DNA of 64,000 bases, taken from NCBI RefSeq assembly GCF_003952665.1, contig NZ_CP017946.1, positions 1,612,001-1,676,000 on the forward strand, read 5' to 3'. Origin of the DNA: Bosea sp. Tri-49. GTDB lineage: Bacteria > Pseudomonadota > Alphaproteobacteria > Rhizobiales > Beijerinckiaceae. The stretch's first letter is position 1. Each line of letters starts with the position of its first letter. Shown in pieces: positions 21,261-28,745 of this stretch. The position numbers and the translations under genes are program-made. Under the pieces are notes generated by a model. It did not search any database, was not told the origin of the DNA, and saw only the letters and a program-made list of their open reading frames with translations.

Positions 21261-22211
21261 ATGCAGTACGCGGATATAAAAGGCAAGAATACCCTTGTCA
21301 TTGGAGCGACCGGTTTCATTGGATCACACCTTGCTTCAGCGCTGGCCCTTCACGGGTCAAATGTTGTTTGCGTCTCTCGGAATATCAATAATCACGACCT
21401 CTTGATCGCAGCAAATGTGACGTGGGATGAGTGCGACGCGAGCAAAAGAGCAGACGTCGAAAGGATTATCAGTGAACACAAACCTGATATCATCTACCAC
21501 CTCACCAGCGATAGCAAAGGCGGTCGCGATATAAACCTTATCCCGGACAGCCTACAAAATGATCTGATATCGACAACTAATATTCTTTTGGAATCTGCCC
21601 GACACAGAAACATTCATGTCATCATGGCAGGTTCATTTGAAGAACCCGGCAAAGATGATGAATTTCCTTACTCACCTTATGCCGCAGCTAAATCAGCCAG
21701 TACGTCCTATGCCAGAATGGTTTCTTCGCTCAGCGGATTGGAAGTATCCATTCTTCGGCTCATGATGGTTTATGGACCTCGTCAAAAGTCCTATAAGGTA
21801 TTACCTTATGTCATCAACAAATTGCAAGATGGTCAATTAGCAGAACTCGGCAGCGCCCGGAGGGTTCTTGACTGGGTTTATGTTGATGACGTTGTTGACG
21901 CATTTCTCCGTGCCGGATCCTTGCCATGGACAAGTGCCGATCCAATCGACATCGGCACGGGATCATTGATGAAATTGCGGGATTGCATCGAGATAATCGG
22001 CGACTTGATGGGGCGGCCGGAGCTCCTCAGTTTCGGAGCCATAGAAGACCGCGCCCTAGAACGAGAGGAGCCCGCAAATATCGAACCAGCGCAGATCAAG
22101 CTAGGATGGAAGGCTAGAACCAGATTTAAAGACGGAATAAGAGCCACAATTGATAGTATAATATATTCAAAGAATTTCACTATATACATCAGCGCAGCCG
22201 TCTTAATTTAG
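21261..22211 (+). CDS. NAD-dependent epimerase/dehydratase (SDR)
   Basis: 316 residues. Extended SDR fold with the NAD motif VIGATGFIGSHLASAL, catalytic Tyr/Lys in YSPYAAAKSASTSYARM, and VYGPRQKSYKVLPYVINKL. It should modify a nucleotide sugar. A GGGAG-AAGGA site precedes the ATG at 21261. Base composition is visibly more AT-rich than its neighbours, pointing to separate acquisition. It stands alone between the plus-strand operon (174-base gap) and a convergent glycosyltransferase. The C-terminal YISAAVLI tail is hydrophobic and may be altered. Confidence 0.85.
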   Translation: MQYADIKGKNTLVIGATGFIGSHLASALALHGSNVVCVSRNINNHDLLIAANVTWDECDASKRADVERIISEHKPDIIYHLTSDSKGGRDINLIPDSLQNDLISTTNILLESARHRNIHVIMAGSFEEPGKDDEFPYSPYAAAKSASTSYARMVSSLSGLEVSILRLMMVYGPRQKSYKVLPYVINKLQDGQLAELGSARRVLDWVYVDDVVDAFLRAGSLPWTSADPIDIGTGSLMKLRDCIEIIGDLMGRPELLSFGAIEDRALEREEPANIEPAQIKLGWKARTRFKDGIRATIDSIIYSKNFTIYISAAVLI

Positions 22212-22233
22212 ACTTGGCGAAGGAATTTTGGAC

Positions 22234-23322
22234 CTACACCGTAGCGCGATCAGCACTCTCCTGCGTGCCACCGGTCGAAATCGAATGCTCCTGTAAAGCC
22301 AGCTCGGCCTGACGGAGCAGATCCTCGGCAAGTCGATCGGAGGTGAACGAGGCCGCCCTGGTGCGCCCTCGCTCTGCCATTGCGGCGACGTTTTCCTGGT
22401 TTTGGGGATCGAGAAGCCATGAGAGCGCGCCCACATACCCTGACGCCGTTCCATCCACGACGAGCGCGTGTTGGCCATCCTCAAGGTGATCCGAGATCCC
22501 CAGCCCGCGCGCCACCACGGTGGGCTTACCCAGATACATGCTGTTGAGGTAGGTTTGCTGCCCAACCGAGCGCTTCATCCCCTGCTGCAGAGGAACCACG
22601 CTTGCGCGTGCCGTGCGGAGCAGACGGATAAATTCGGCGTGCGATGTGCTGGTGCGTTTGGCAAGGACGATGTCGACGTTCGGCGGCACCGGTTTCGGAC
22701 TCGTCCAGGCCGTTGCCAGAACGAATCGGGTATCCGGGAACTGGCGCGCGGCCTCGACTAGGGGCGCATAATCGCGTCCACTATCCCCGCCGGCGAAGAT
22801 ATGTGTTCCGTTCGGAAGCGGCGGCCCTTCGAGTTCCTGTGCGGACAGGTGATAGTAGCAAAGGGCTATCCCGACCTTGTCCGGGTCGATCCCCCACAAG
22901 GCGCAGAACGCCTGCTTGTCGTCCTGAGAGTAGACCACATACCGATCCACGGCCCGATCTACGAGGCGAATCGCCAGTTTTTCGAGGAGCCCCCTGAGCC
23001 CCGTGTTCGGCTCCCACATCTCGCCGATGAGCATCAATGCCGATCGGTATCGCCGCGGCAGAAAGCTGAGGATCACGCAGGCCAGAAGGTCGGGGTAGAT
23101 GACCCCTGACGAGCTGTTCAGCATGAGAACGCGCTCGCGGCGGGCAGAGCGCAGGATCCTCACCAGGGTGATCAACTCCTTGGCGACGGCATGCGGTCCG
23201 GAGCGGGGATAGGGCAGCTCAACGGTCCGGACTCGGCCCTGCCACGCTGTGAACCACATCGTCGACGCGAACCCATGCTTCCTCGTCTCTGTCCGAAGGT
23301 CCGCGGCTGCGATCGATGACAT
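22234..23322 (-). CDS. Glycosyltransferase, GT4-like
   Basis: 362 residues. No strong N-terminal glycine loop, but the C-terminal half looks like a GT-B donor domain: GTHIFAGGDSGRDYAPLVEA, then VPLQQGMKRSVGQQTYLNSM and YLGKPTVVARGLGISDHLED. This variant, with QQTYLNSM in place of the usual EGFP segment, occurs in EPS loci. It is the last gene of the minus-strand operon that begins with the nucleotidyltransferase. Donor and acceptor unknown. Confidence 0.75.
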   Translation of the reverse strand: MSSIAAADLRTETRKHGFASTMWFTAWQGRVRTVELPYPRSGPHAVAKELITLVRILRSARRERVLMLNSSSGVIYPDLLACVILSFLPRRYRSALMLIGEMWEPNTGLRGLLEKLAIRLVDRAVDRYVVYSQDDKQAFCALWGIDPDKVGIALCYYHLSAQELEGPPLPNGTHIFAGGDSGRDYAPLVEAARQFPDTRFVLATAWTSPKPVPPNVDIVLAKRTSTSHAEFIRLLRTARASVVPLQQGMKRSVGQQTYLNSMYLGKPTVVARGLGISDHLEDGQHALVVDGTASGYVGALSWLLDPQNQENVAAMAERGRTRAASFTSDRLAEDLLRQAELALQEHSISTGGTQESADRATV

Positions 23323-23448
23323 GCCGGTGCTCCCGTCTCAGATCGATCGATGAATCCGAATACTACCGCGCCAGATCGCGCCGACGCGAGCAAGATTACC
23401 TTTTGGCAAATGAGCCCCTGCTGCCTGATCGACCAGCGGCGAGAGGGC

Positions 23449-24720
23449 TCACTGCACTGCCGCGGTCGCGACCTGATCGGCGCGCGCGACGACCTCGATC
23501 GCGTCACCCGGCAGCAAGGCAGCATCTTCCGACGCCGGGAGACGATCCCATCCCTCCCCGCTCCTGCGGATGATCGTGATTGCCGGACGGGCTCCTCTGT
23601 TGGCAGCGTCCACCGACGCCATTCGTCCGTAGACCTGTAACTTCTGGGCCGCCGCCTCGAGCCTGGTTCTCATCTCGCCGGTTCGCAATTGCGATTCCTT
23701 TATGTCCCGCAGAACTTCCAAGCGGCGCTGCGTGTCGAGCTTTTCGAGGCGGAACAGGTACTCGTCCCGTTGCTGCTTCGTCTGACTCAACGTTGATATC
23801 GTCTGGAGATGCCGGGTCGACGACAGCAAAACCGCTCTCCGGGCGTCCGTCACTCGTCCGCTGACGAGACTGCCCGAACCGAAGAGCTTGTTGACCCGGT
23901 CGAGCTCGTCGATGTCGGTTTGAAGGCCTTGCGCCTCCTTCTTCTCCTGGGTCGTCAACGTTTCAATCTGCTCGCCGGCCGTGCGAGCCGCACTCTGGAG
24001 ATGCGCCTTTTCGTTCTTGTACTCGCGCAGCCGAATGTTGAGGTAGCTGGTTTCTGTCCGGAGATACTCGCTCAAGGTCGCAGCCGGTATTGGCGTTTCC
24101 ACGAGCCGCTGTTCCTTGATGCTCTCCGATCCCTCGAGCTCCGCCGCAAGCCGCCATGCGTGGACCTGCTCCCTGGCCAAGGCAAGAGCTGTGGTACGGT
24201 ATTCGCGCTCGACCTCGACCACCTCCACGCCGATGCTCGCGGCGCGCCCTCGGACCGTACTGACGCCGCCGGAGAGGACGATCGCGTGTCGGGCCGTCAT
24301 CTGGGGACGATAGGGATGCTGGCCCGGTTGCAAGACGTCGCCGTTCACATAGACAGGCCTGTATTCGGCGACAGCCACGGCCACGTCGCCGGGCTGGAGC
24401 AATACGACGTGGTCGCGCCCGTCAGAAGTTCTCTGGCGCAAGACTTTCGCGGCCAGCGCCATTTCGACACGAGCCCGGACATCCGCGGGCGTAGATCCCG
24501 CGGCGGCGATGGCGCCGACGATTGGAAGCGTGATCGTGCCGTCGAGCTGGATCGGAACGCGTTGCTTCAAGTCCGGCATGCCGGCAACGGTAATCTCGAC
24601 GATGTCGCCGGGCGAGAGCTGATACTCTGCCCGACATGGAACGAGCGCGCTGAGAAGCACCAGCCCAACTGCGGCCAGGAATGCCCCGGTTCGGCCGCCG
24701 CGTATATGTCGACGCATCAT
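23449..24720 (-). CDS. Polysaccharide export protein, ExoF-like (Poly_export/SLBB)
   Basis: 423 residues with a Sec-type signal (GAFLAAVGLVLLSALVPCRA) and then EYQLSPGDIVEITVAGMPDL, the poly-export domain. An SLBB-like segment follows (PVYVNGDVLQPGQHPY), then a long helical part at about residues 165-370 rich in Glu, Arg and Gln (coiled-coil), and a C-terminal LPGDAIEVVAR. Length and architecture match rhizobial ExoF, which works with ExoP/ExoQ in succinoglycan export. The Cys before the cleavage site is not in a good lipobox. A long hairpin lies just upstream of the start. Confidence 0.88.
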   Translation of the reverse strand: MMRRHIRGGRTGAFLAAVGLVLLSALVPCRAEYQLSPGDIVEITVAGMPDLKQRVPIQLDGTITLPIVGAIAAAGSTPADVRARVEMALAAKVLRQRTSDGRDHVVLLQPGDVAVAVAEYRPVYVNGDVLQPGQHPYRPQMTARHAIVLSGGVSTVRGRAASIGVEVVEVEREYRTTALALAREQVHAWRLAAELEGSESIKEQRLVETPIPAATLSEYLRTETSYLNIRLREYKNEKAHLQSAARTAGEQIETLTTQEKKEAQGLQTDIDELDRVNKLFGSGSLVSGRVTDARRAVLLSSTRHLQTISTLSQTKQQRDEYLFRLEKLDTQRRLEVLRDIKESQLRTGEMRTRLEAAAQKLQVYGRMASVDAANRGARPAITIIRRSGEGWDRLPASEDAALLPGDAIEVVARADQVATAAVQ

Positions 24721-24738
24721 ATGAATGGCTCCGGTTCG

Positions 24739-24804
24739 CGTGAGCAGCAGACGTCACGGGGCAGCGTCTTCCGGACCTGCCCCGTGACGTCTGCTCCGCT
24801 CACG
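24739..24804 (-). repeat. Long perfect hairpin between the LegB-like gene and the exoF-like gene
   Basis: An 18-base stem, perfectly paired (24747-24764 with 24777-24794), encloses a 12-base loop. It is extended by a 7-base outer stem (24739-24745 with 24798-24804) after small bulges. It spans most of the 79-base gap and reaches the stop codon of the upstream gene. No T-run follows on the minus strand, so it is not a standard intrinsic terminator. It may act as a processing or stability element, or be a mobile palindromic unit. Confidence 0.8.
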
Positions 24805-25807
24805 TCATGAAGTGGCTATGGCGGCGCACTTGCCCCGCCGCCAGACGATTGCGCCACCATTCGATCGTTCGGCCGAGCCCCTCGCGCAGGCTGATCCGCG
24901 CCGCCCATCCTGTGGCGGACGCGAAGCGGCTGCTGTCGGCCAAGAGCGCGCGCACCTCGGAGTTCGCAGGGCGCATGCGAACGCTTTCCTGTTCCACAGG
25001 CTTCGAGCTTCCACACAGATCGAGAACGAGATCAATGACTTGAGCCACCGTCACCGCCCTCTGGCTACCGGCATTGTAGGCCCGCCCGAACTCGAGATTC
25101 GTCGCACTGCCCGCGGCCAGGAAGGCACGCACCGTGTCCTCGACATAGGTGAGGTCTCGGACTGGCGTCGTGTCCCCGACCCTCACGGTCTCGCAACTCG
25201 GATCGAGCGCTTGCCGGATGAGCGTCGAGATGAGTGCACGCTCGCTTTGGCGGGGGCCGAAAGTATTGAAAGGACGGAGCGTCACGACCGGCAAGTCGAA
25301 TGATCGCGCGAAGGCCTCGGCCATCATGTCGGCTCCGATCTTGGAGGCCGAGTAGGGCGACTGGCCCTGTAGCGGATGGTCCTCCGAGATTGGCATCCTG
25401 AGCGCGGTGCCATAGACCTCGCTGGTCGAGGTGTGGACGACGCGCTCAGTCCCCAACCGACGGGCGGTCTCCAGCACGTTCAGTGTGCCCAGGACGTTTG
25501 TTTCGACATAGGTCTGCGCCGCAGCGTAGGAATGCGGAATGGCGATCAGCGCCGCGAGATGGAAGACGACGTCCTGGCCCGGCATGATCCGCCCGACGAA
25601 GGCCGCATCCCGGACGTCGCCGCGCACGAGATCCAGGCGCCCCTTCGTGCCGCTCGATGCCTCGTCGAGCCATCCGTTACTGTCGAAGGAGTTGTACAGG
25701 GTCAGCGCGGTGACGTTGGCTCCCTGACTCGCGAGGGCCTCGGTCAGATGCGAGCCGATGAACCCGTCGGCCCCGGTGACCAGAACATTGACGCCGTCAT
25801 AGGTCAT
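24800..25807 (-). CDS. NAD-dependent 4,6-dehydratase, LegB-like SDR
   Basis: 335 residues from the ATG at 25807; upstream sequence in frame is the end of another gene read wrongly. VTGADGFIGSHLTEAL is the NAD motif; FHLAALIAIPHSY, VVHTSTSEVYGTA, GQSPYSASKIGADMM and RPFNTFGPRQSERALI match the LegB/UDP-GlcNAc 4,6-dehydratase branch closely. Such enzymes make UDP-4-keto-6-deoxy-HexNAc, the substrate for the aminotransferase two genes upstream. Together they would supply a 4-amino-4,6-dideoxy sugar. It sits in a six-gene minus-strand operon. Confidence 0.85.
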   Translation of the reverse strand: MTYDGVNVLVTGADGFIGSHLTEALASQGANVTALTLYNSFDSNGWLDEASSGTKGRLDLVRGDVRDAAFVGRIMPGQDVVFHLAALIAIPHSYAAAQTYVETNVLGTLNVLETARRLGTERVVHTSTSEVYGTALRMPISEDHPLQGQSPYSASKIGADMMAEAFARSFDLPVVTLRPFNTFGPRQSERALISTLIRQALDPSCETVRVGDTTPVRDLTYVEDTVRAFLAAGSATNLEFGRAYNAGSQRAVTVAQVIDLVLDLCGSSKPVEQESVRMRPANSEVRALLADSSRFASATGWAARISLREGLGRTIEWWRNRLAAGQVRRHSHFMT

Positions 25808-25823
25808 GGCACGAGCCCTTTCG

Positions 25824-26555
25824 TTACACGGAAGCCGGGCTGGCACCCGCGCTCGCGCCTCGGTTCTGCGGCCCCGACTTGACTGCGACCAGGCCAGCGT
25901 GGGCCGCTGGAACATAGCCGCCCACAGCCAGGGCGCCTCGCAGCATGATGATGAAGTCCCTCATCAAGGTCCTGTTCTTGAAATATTCGAGATCGATGCT
26001 CGCCTTCAGGGGAAAGAGGACAGCTCTGTAGAACAGATCAGGAGCCACATCGCCCGGAAACGCATCGGCTTCATTTCGGAACATGATTTGACATGGGCCG
26101 ATCAAGCCGGGCTTGAAGTTCAACAAATCTTCCCACCCACTCTGAAAACAGTCAGCGAAGGCAAGGCTTTCTGGACGTGGCCCAACGATCGACATCTCGC
26201 CTCTCAGCACGTTCCAGAGCTGAGGCAGCTCGTCGAGTTTCGTGGCCGCGAGAATGCTTCCGACAAATGTGAGCCGAGGATCCTTCTTGAGCGTCAGAGG
26301 GCTGCCGGCCCTCCCCGCGTCAGCATGAAATTTTCTAAACTTGTACATGTAGAAATATCTGCCGCCTTTGCCGATCCGAACCTGACGAAACAAGACCGGA
26401 CCTCCGGATTCGAGCCACACCGCAGCCGCCACCAGCAGCAGGAGCGGAGCGAGAAACAACAGGGCCAGGCAAACCAGACAGATGTCGAGCGCACGGCGCG
26501 CACGGTCCGCGGCGCTACTCGGGCCTTCAGCCTTGGACAAGGTCGTTACGATCAT
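25824..26555 (-). CDS. Initiating phosphosugar transferase (PglC/WbaP catalytic-domain type)
   Basis: 243 residues from the ATG at 26555, overlapping the aminotransferase stop (ATGA). One N-terminal re-entrant hydrophobic helix (LVCLALLFLAPLLLLVAAAV) is followed by the family core GGPVLFRQVRIGKGGRYFYM, TKLDELPQLWNVLRGEMSIV and VGPRPES. It transfers a sugar-1-phosphate from a UDP-sugar to undecaprenyl phosphate, starting repeat-unit assembly. The small monotopic form and the neighbouring amino-sugar genes suggest a 4-amino-dideoxy-HexNAc-1-phosphate donor. That choice is inference. Confidence 0.9.
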   Translation of the reverse strand: MIVTTLSKAEGPSSAADRARRALDICLVCLALLFLAPLLLLVAAAVWLESGGPVLFRQVRIGKGGRYFYMYKFRKFHADAGRAGSPLTLKKDPRLTFVGSILAATKLDELPQLWNVLRGEMSIVGPRPESLAFADCFQSGWEDLLNFKPGLIGPCQIMFRNEADAFPGDVAPDLFYRAVLFPLKASIDLEYFKNRTLMRDFIIMLRGALAVGGYVPAAHAGLVAVKSGPQNRGASAGASPASV

Positions 26556-27748
26556 GGCGACGACACCCTCACGGACAGGTTCGATGGAGAGGCGCCATAG
26601 GCGCCGCGGAGAGAGGCTGCTCCGGCAAAGCCCGGCTCGGCCTCCAAAGCTTCCGCGAGACCGCGCGTGACGATCCCGACGTCCGCGGGCTCCATCCGTG
26701 GATGGAGCGGCAATGTGAGTTCGCGGGCTGCAAAGTCTTCCGTCTTCGGCAGCGAAACGTTCGGATAGAGCGCGCGATAGAAGGAGAGATGGTGCGTCGG
26801 GGGATAATGGATGGTCGTCTGGATGCCGGCCTCGCGCAGACGATCGATGATGTTCTGCCGTTCGGCCGACCGCGGCAGCAGCACCGGCATGATGTGGTGC
26901 ACCGAGGCCCGTCCGGTGTCGAACGGCACCGTCACCATCGGACATTGGGCCTCGATCGAGCGCCGATAGAGCTGCGCAAGGTCTTTTCGCTTCGCGTTCC
27001 ACCGCTCGACGTGACCGAGCTGGACGAGGCCGATCGCAGCCCTCAGCTCGTCCAGCCGATAGTTGAAGCCCAGCATCGTCACGTCATAGATCGGGTTTTT
27101 GCCCGACCGCCTTTGAAAGGTGCCGCTGGTCAGCCCGTGGCCGCGGGCCCGCCGAATTCTGTCGAGAAGCTTCTCGTCGCGGGCCAGGATCGCCCCCCCC
27201 TCGGCCGTGGTCATGTTTTTGTTGCCGTAGAAGCTGAAAGCGGCCGCCACCCCCAGGGTGCCGACTCCCGGAAGCACGGTGGCATGCGCCGCGTCCTCGA
27301 CGATCAGCAAGCCACGTTCCGCCGCGAACGCCCGCCATGGCTCGGGATCGATGAGGTAGCCGGCAAAGTGCACGAGGATGATCGCCTTCGTTCGGCTGGT
27401 GCACTTCGTCGCCGCATCCTCCAGGCACATCAGCGGCGTGTCCGTCGACGCGATATCGACGAAAACTGGCTTCGCTCCGACGTAGAGGACGCAATTCGCG
27501 GTCGCCACGAAGGTCAGCGCGGGCACGAGCACCTCATCGCCCGGACCGATCCCAAGCGCGTGCAGGATCAAATGGAGGCCGGCCGTACAGGAACTCACCG
27601 ACACGGCATCGTCGGCACCATGGGCCTTGGCGAACGCCCGTTCGAAGGCGTTGACCCTGTCGCCCATGGTGATCCAGCCGCTGTCGATGACCTCGGCCAG
27701 GGCAGCCTTCTCTTCCCAACCGAGCGTAGGCTCCGACACAAGCAACAT
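26552..27748 (-). CDS. DegT/DnrJ/EryC1/StrS aminotransferase
   Basis: 398 residues from the ATG at 27748, which has a GAGGAG site 6 bases upstream. PLP-dependent sugar aminotransferase with SVSSCTAGLHLILHALGIGP, the Asp region LLIVEDAAHATVLPG, the Schiff-base Lys in AAAFSFYGNKNMTTAEGG, and GFNYRLDELRAAIGLVQLGH. It should aminate C4 (or C3) of a nucleotide-linked keto sugar, most simply the product of the LegB-like dehydratase in the same operon. The last 35 residues are a Ser/Gly-rich tail outside the fold. Confidence 0.93.
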   Translation of the reverse strand: MLLVSEPTLGWEEKAALAEVIDSGWITMGDRVNAFERAFAKAHGADDAVSVSSCTAGLHLILHALGIGPGDEVLVPALTFVATANCVLYVGAKPVFVDIASTDTPLMCLEDAATKCTSRTKAIILVHFAGYLIDPEPWRAFAAERGLLIVEDAAHATVLPGVGTLGVAAAFSFYGNKNMTTAEGGAILARDEKLLDRIRRARGHGLTSGTFQRRSGKNPIYDVTMLGFNYRLDELRAAIGLVQLGHVERWNAKRKDLAQLYRRSIEAQCPMVTVPFDTGRASVHHIMPVLLPRSAERQNIIDRLREAGIQTTIHYPPTHHLSFYRALYPNVSLPKTEDFAARELTLPLHPRMEPADVGIVTRGLAEALEAEPGFAGAASLRGAYGASPSNLSVRVSSP

Positions 27749-27814
27749 GAAATACTCCTCACATTCGGCGGCACGGGCTGCGGGTTGCGGCAACTCTGAA
27801 GACCGCTGGCCCGC

Positions 27815-28522
27815 CTAGGCGACGAAGGACGGCGCCCGCTCTTCCCACTTGATTTCCTGAGCGCGGTGGAAATCCTCGACCCGGCCGACATCGAGCCAGA
27901 GTCCCTCATGCTTGTAGACGTGGATCGGCACGTCTTTCTCCAGCAAGCAATGAGCAAGATCATCTAACCCGAAGGGTATTCCGGGCGGAATGTACTTAAT
28001 TACCTCCGGCTCCATGCAGTACACACCCATGCTGACGCAATTCAAAAGCGTCGGCTTTTCTGTGAATCTGGTGACGGCGCCATTTTGATCTTCGATTATC
28101 CCGAAATCCATCGGAGTGGAGCGAACGGTCGTCGCGATGGTCAGCGGCGCGCCGTGCTTCCGATGGGTCATGGCGAGCGCTTGCAGGCTGAGATCCGTGA
28201 GGACGTCGCCATTCAGCATCAGGAAGGTACCGTCCAGGGCTTCGCGCAACAGAGTGAGCGGCCCTACAGTCCCGAGCGGCTCGATTTCCTGCGTATACTT
28301 GATGTTGATGCCCCACTGACTTCCGTCGCCGCAGAAACTCCGGATCAAATGACCGAGGTATCCCGTGGTGATGTAGACATCTTCGACATTATTCCGGCGG
28401 AGCCATTGTAAAAGAAGCTCCAGGACCGGCCGTGCGCCGATCGGCATCAGCGGTTTCGGAAGAACCGAGGTGTAAGGCATGAGGCGTGTGCCTCTGCCGC
28501 CCGCTTGAATCACAGCTTTCAA
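27815..28522 (-). CDS. Sugar-phosphate nucleotidyltransferase
   Basis: 235 residues. The N-terminus carries the nucleotidyltransferase signature QAGGRGTRLMPYTSVLPKPL, followed by MPIGARPVLELLLQWLRR and FLMLNGDVLTDLS with the metal-binding Asp. The length is short, as in single-domain enzymes lacking the beta-helix. The nucleotide and sugar cannot be told apart from sequence. The start is a TTG at 28522 with an AGGAGG site, and this site lies inside a hairpin (separate entry). First gene of the six-gene minus-strand operon; a 66-base gap precedes the aminotransferase. Confidence 0.88.
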   Translation of the reverse strand: MKAVIQAGGRGTRLMPYTSVLPKPLMPIGARPVLELLLQWLRRNNVEDVYITTGYLGHLIRSFCGDGSQWGINIKYTQEIEPLGTVGPLTLLREALDGTFLMLNGDVLTDLSLQALAMTHRKHGAPLTIATTVRSTPMDFGIIEDQNGAVTRFTEKPTLLNCVSMGVYCMEPEVIKYIPPGIPFGLDDLAHCLLEKDVPIHVYKHEGLWLDVGRVEDFHRAQEIKWEERAPSFVA

Positions 28523-28551
28523 TTGAGCCTCCTCTGAACTGAGGTGAGGCT
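28520..28551 (-). promoter_or_regulatory. TTG start with Shine-Dalgarno inside a hairpin
   Basis: On the minus strand an AGCCTC segment (28546-28551) can pair with GAGGCT (28526-28531), with three further pairs inside after a small bulge. The paired segment includes most of the AGGAGG ribosome site of the nucleotidyltransferase gene, whose start codon is TTG at 28520-28522. Both features should lower or gate translation of the first gene of the operon. Confidence 0.5.
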
Positions 28552-28745
28552 AGGACGGCAAAATCGGCCCGTGTTGATCACAATCAAGTTGCATCGGCCG
28601 AGCAGCCGTAAGCGTTCAATAGCGTGCAGCGTCCAGGCTCGTGCATCCTTTGGGTGCGCATGCAGGAGGCGCAGCGCTCACCAGGTCAATGACCTGCACC
28701 ACAAGATCTAGACGCCCTTTCCGCACGAGCAGAAAAGAGTCTGCG

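Noticed and set aside
26702..27799. 365-codon plus-strand frame opposite the DegT aminotransferase
   Set aside because: Shadow of a gene with an intact PLP lysine motif and a good ribosome site on the other strand.
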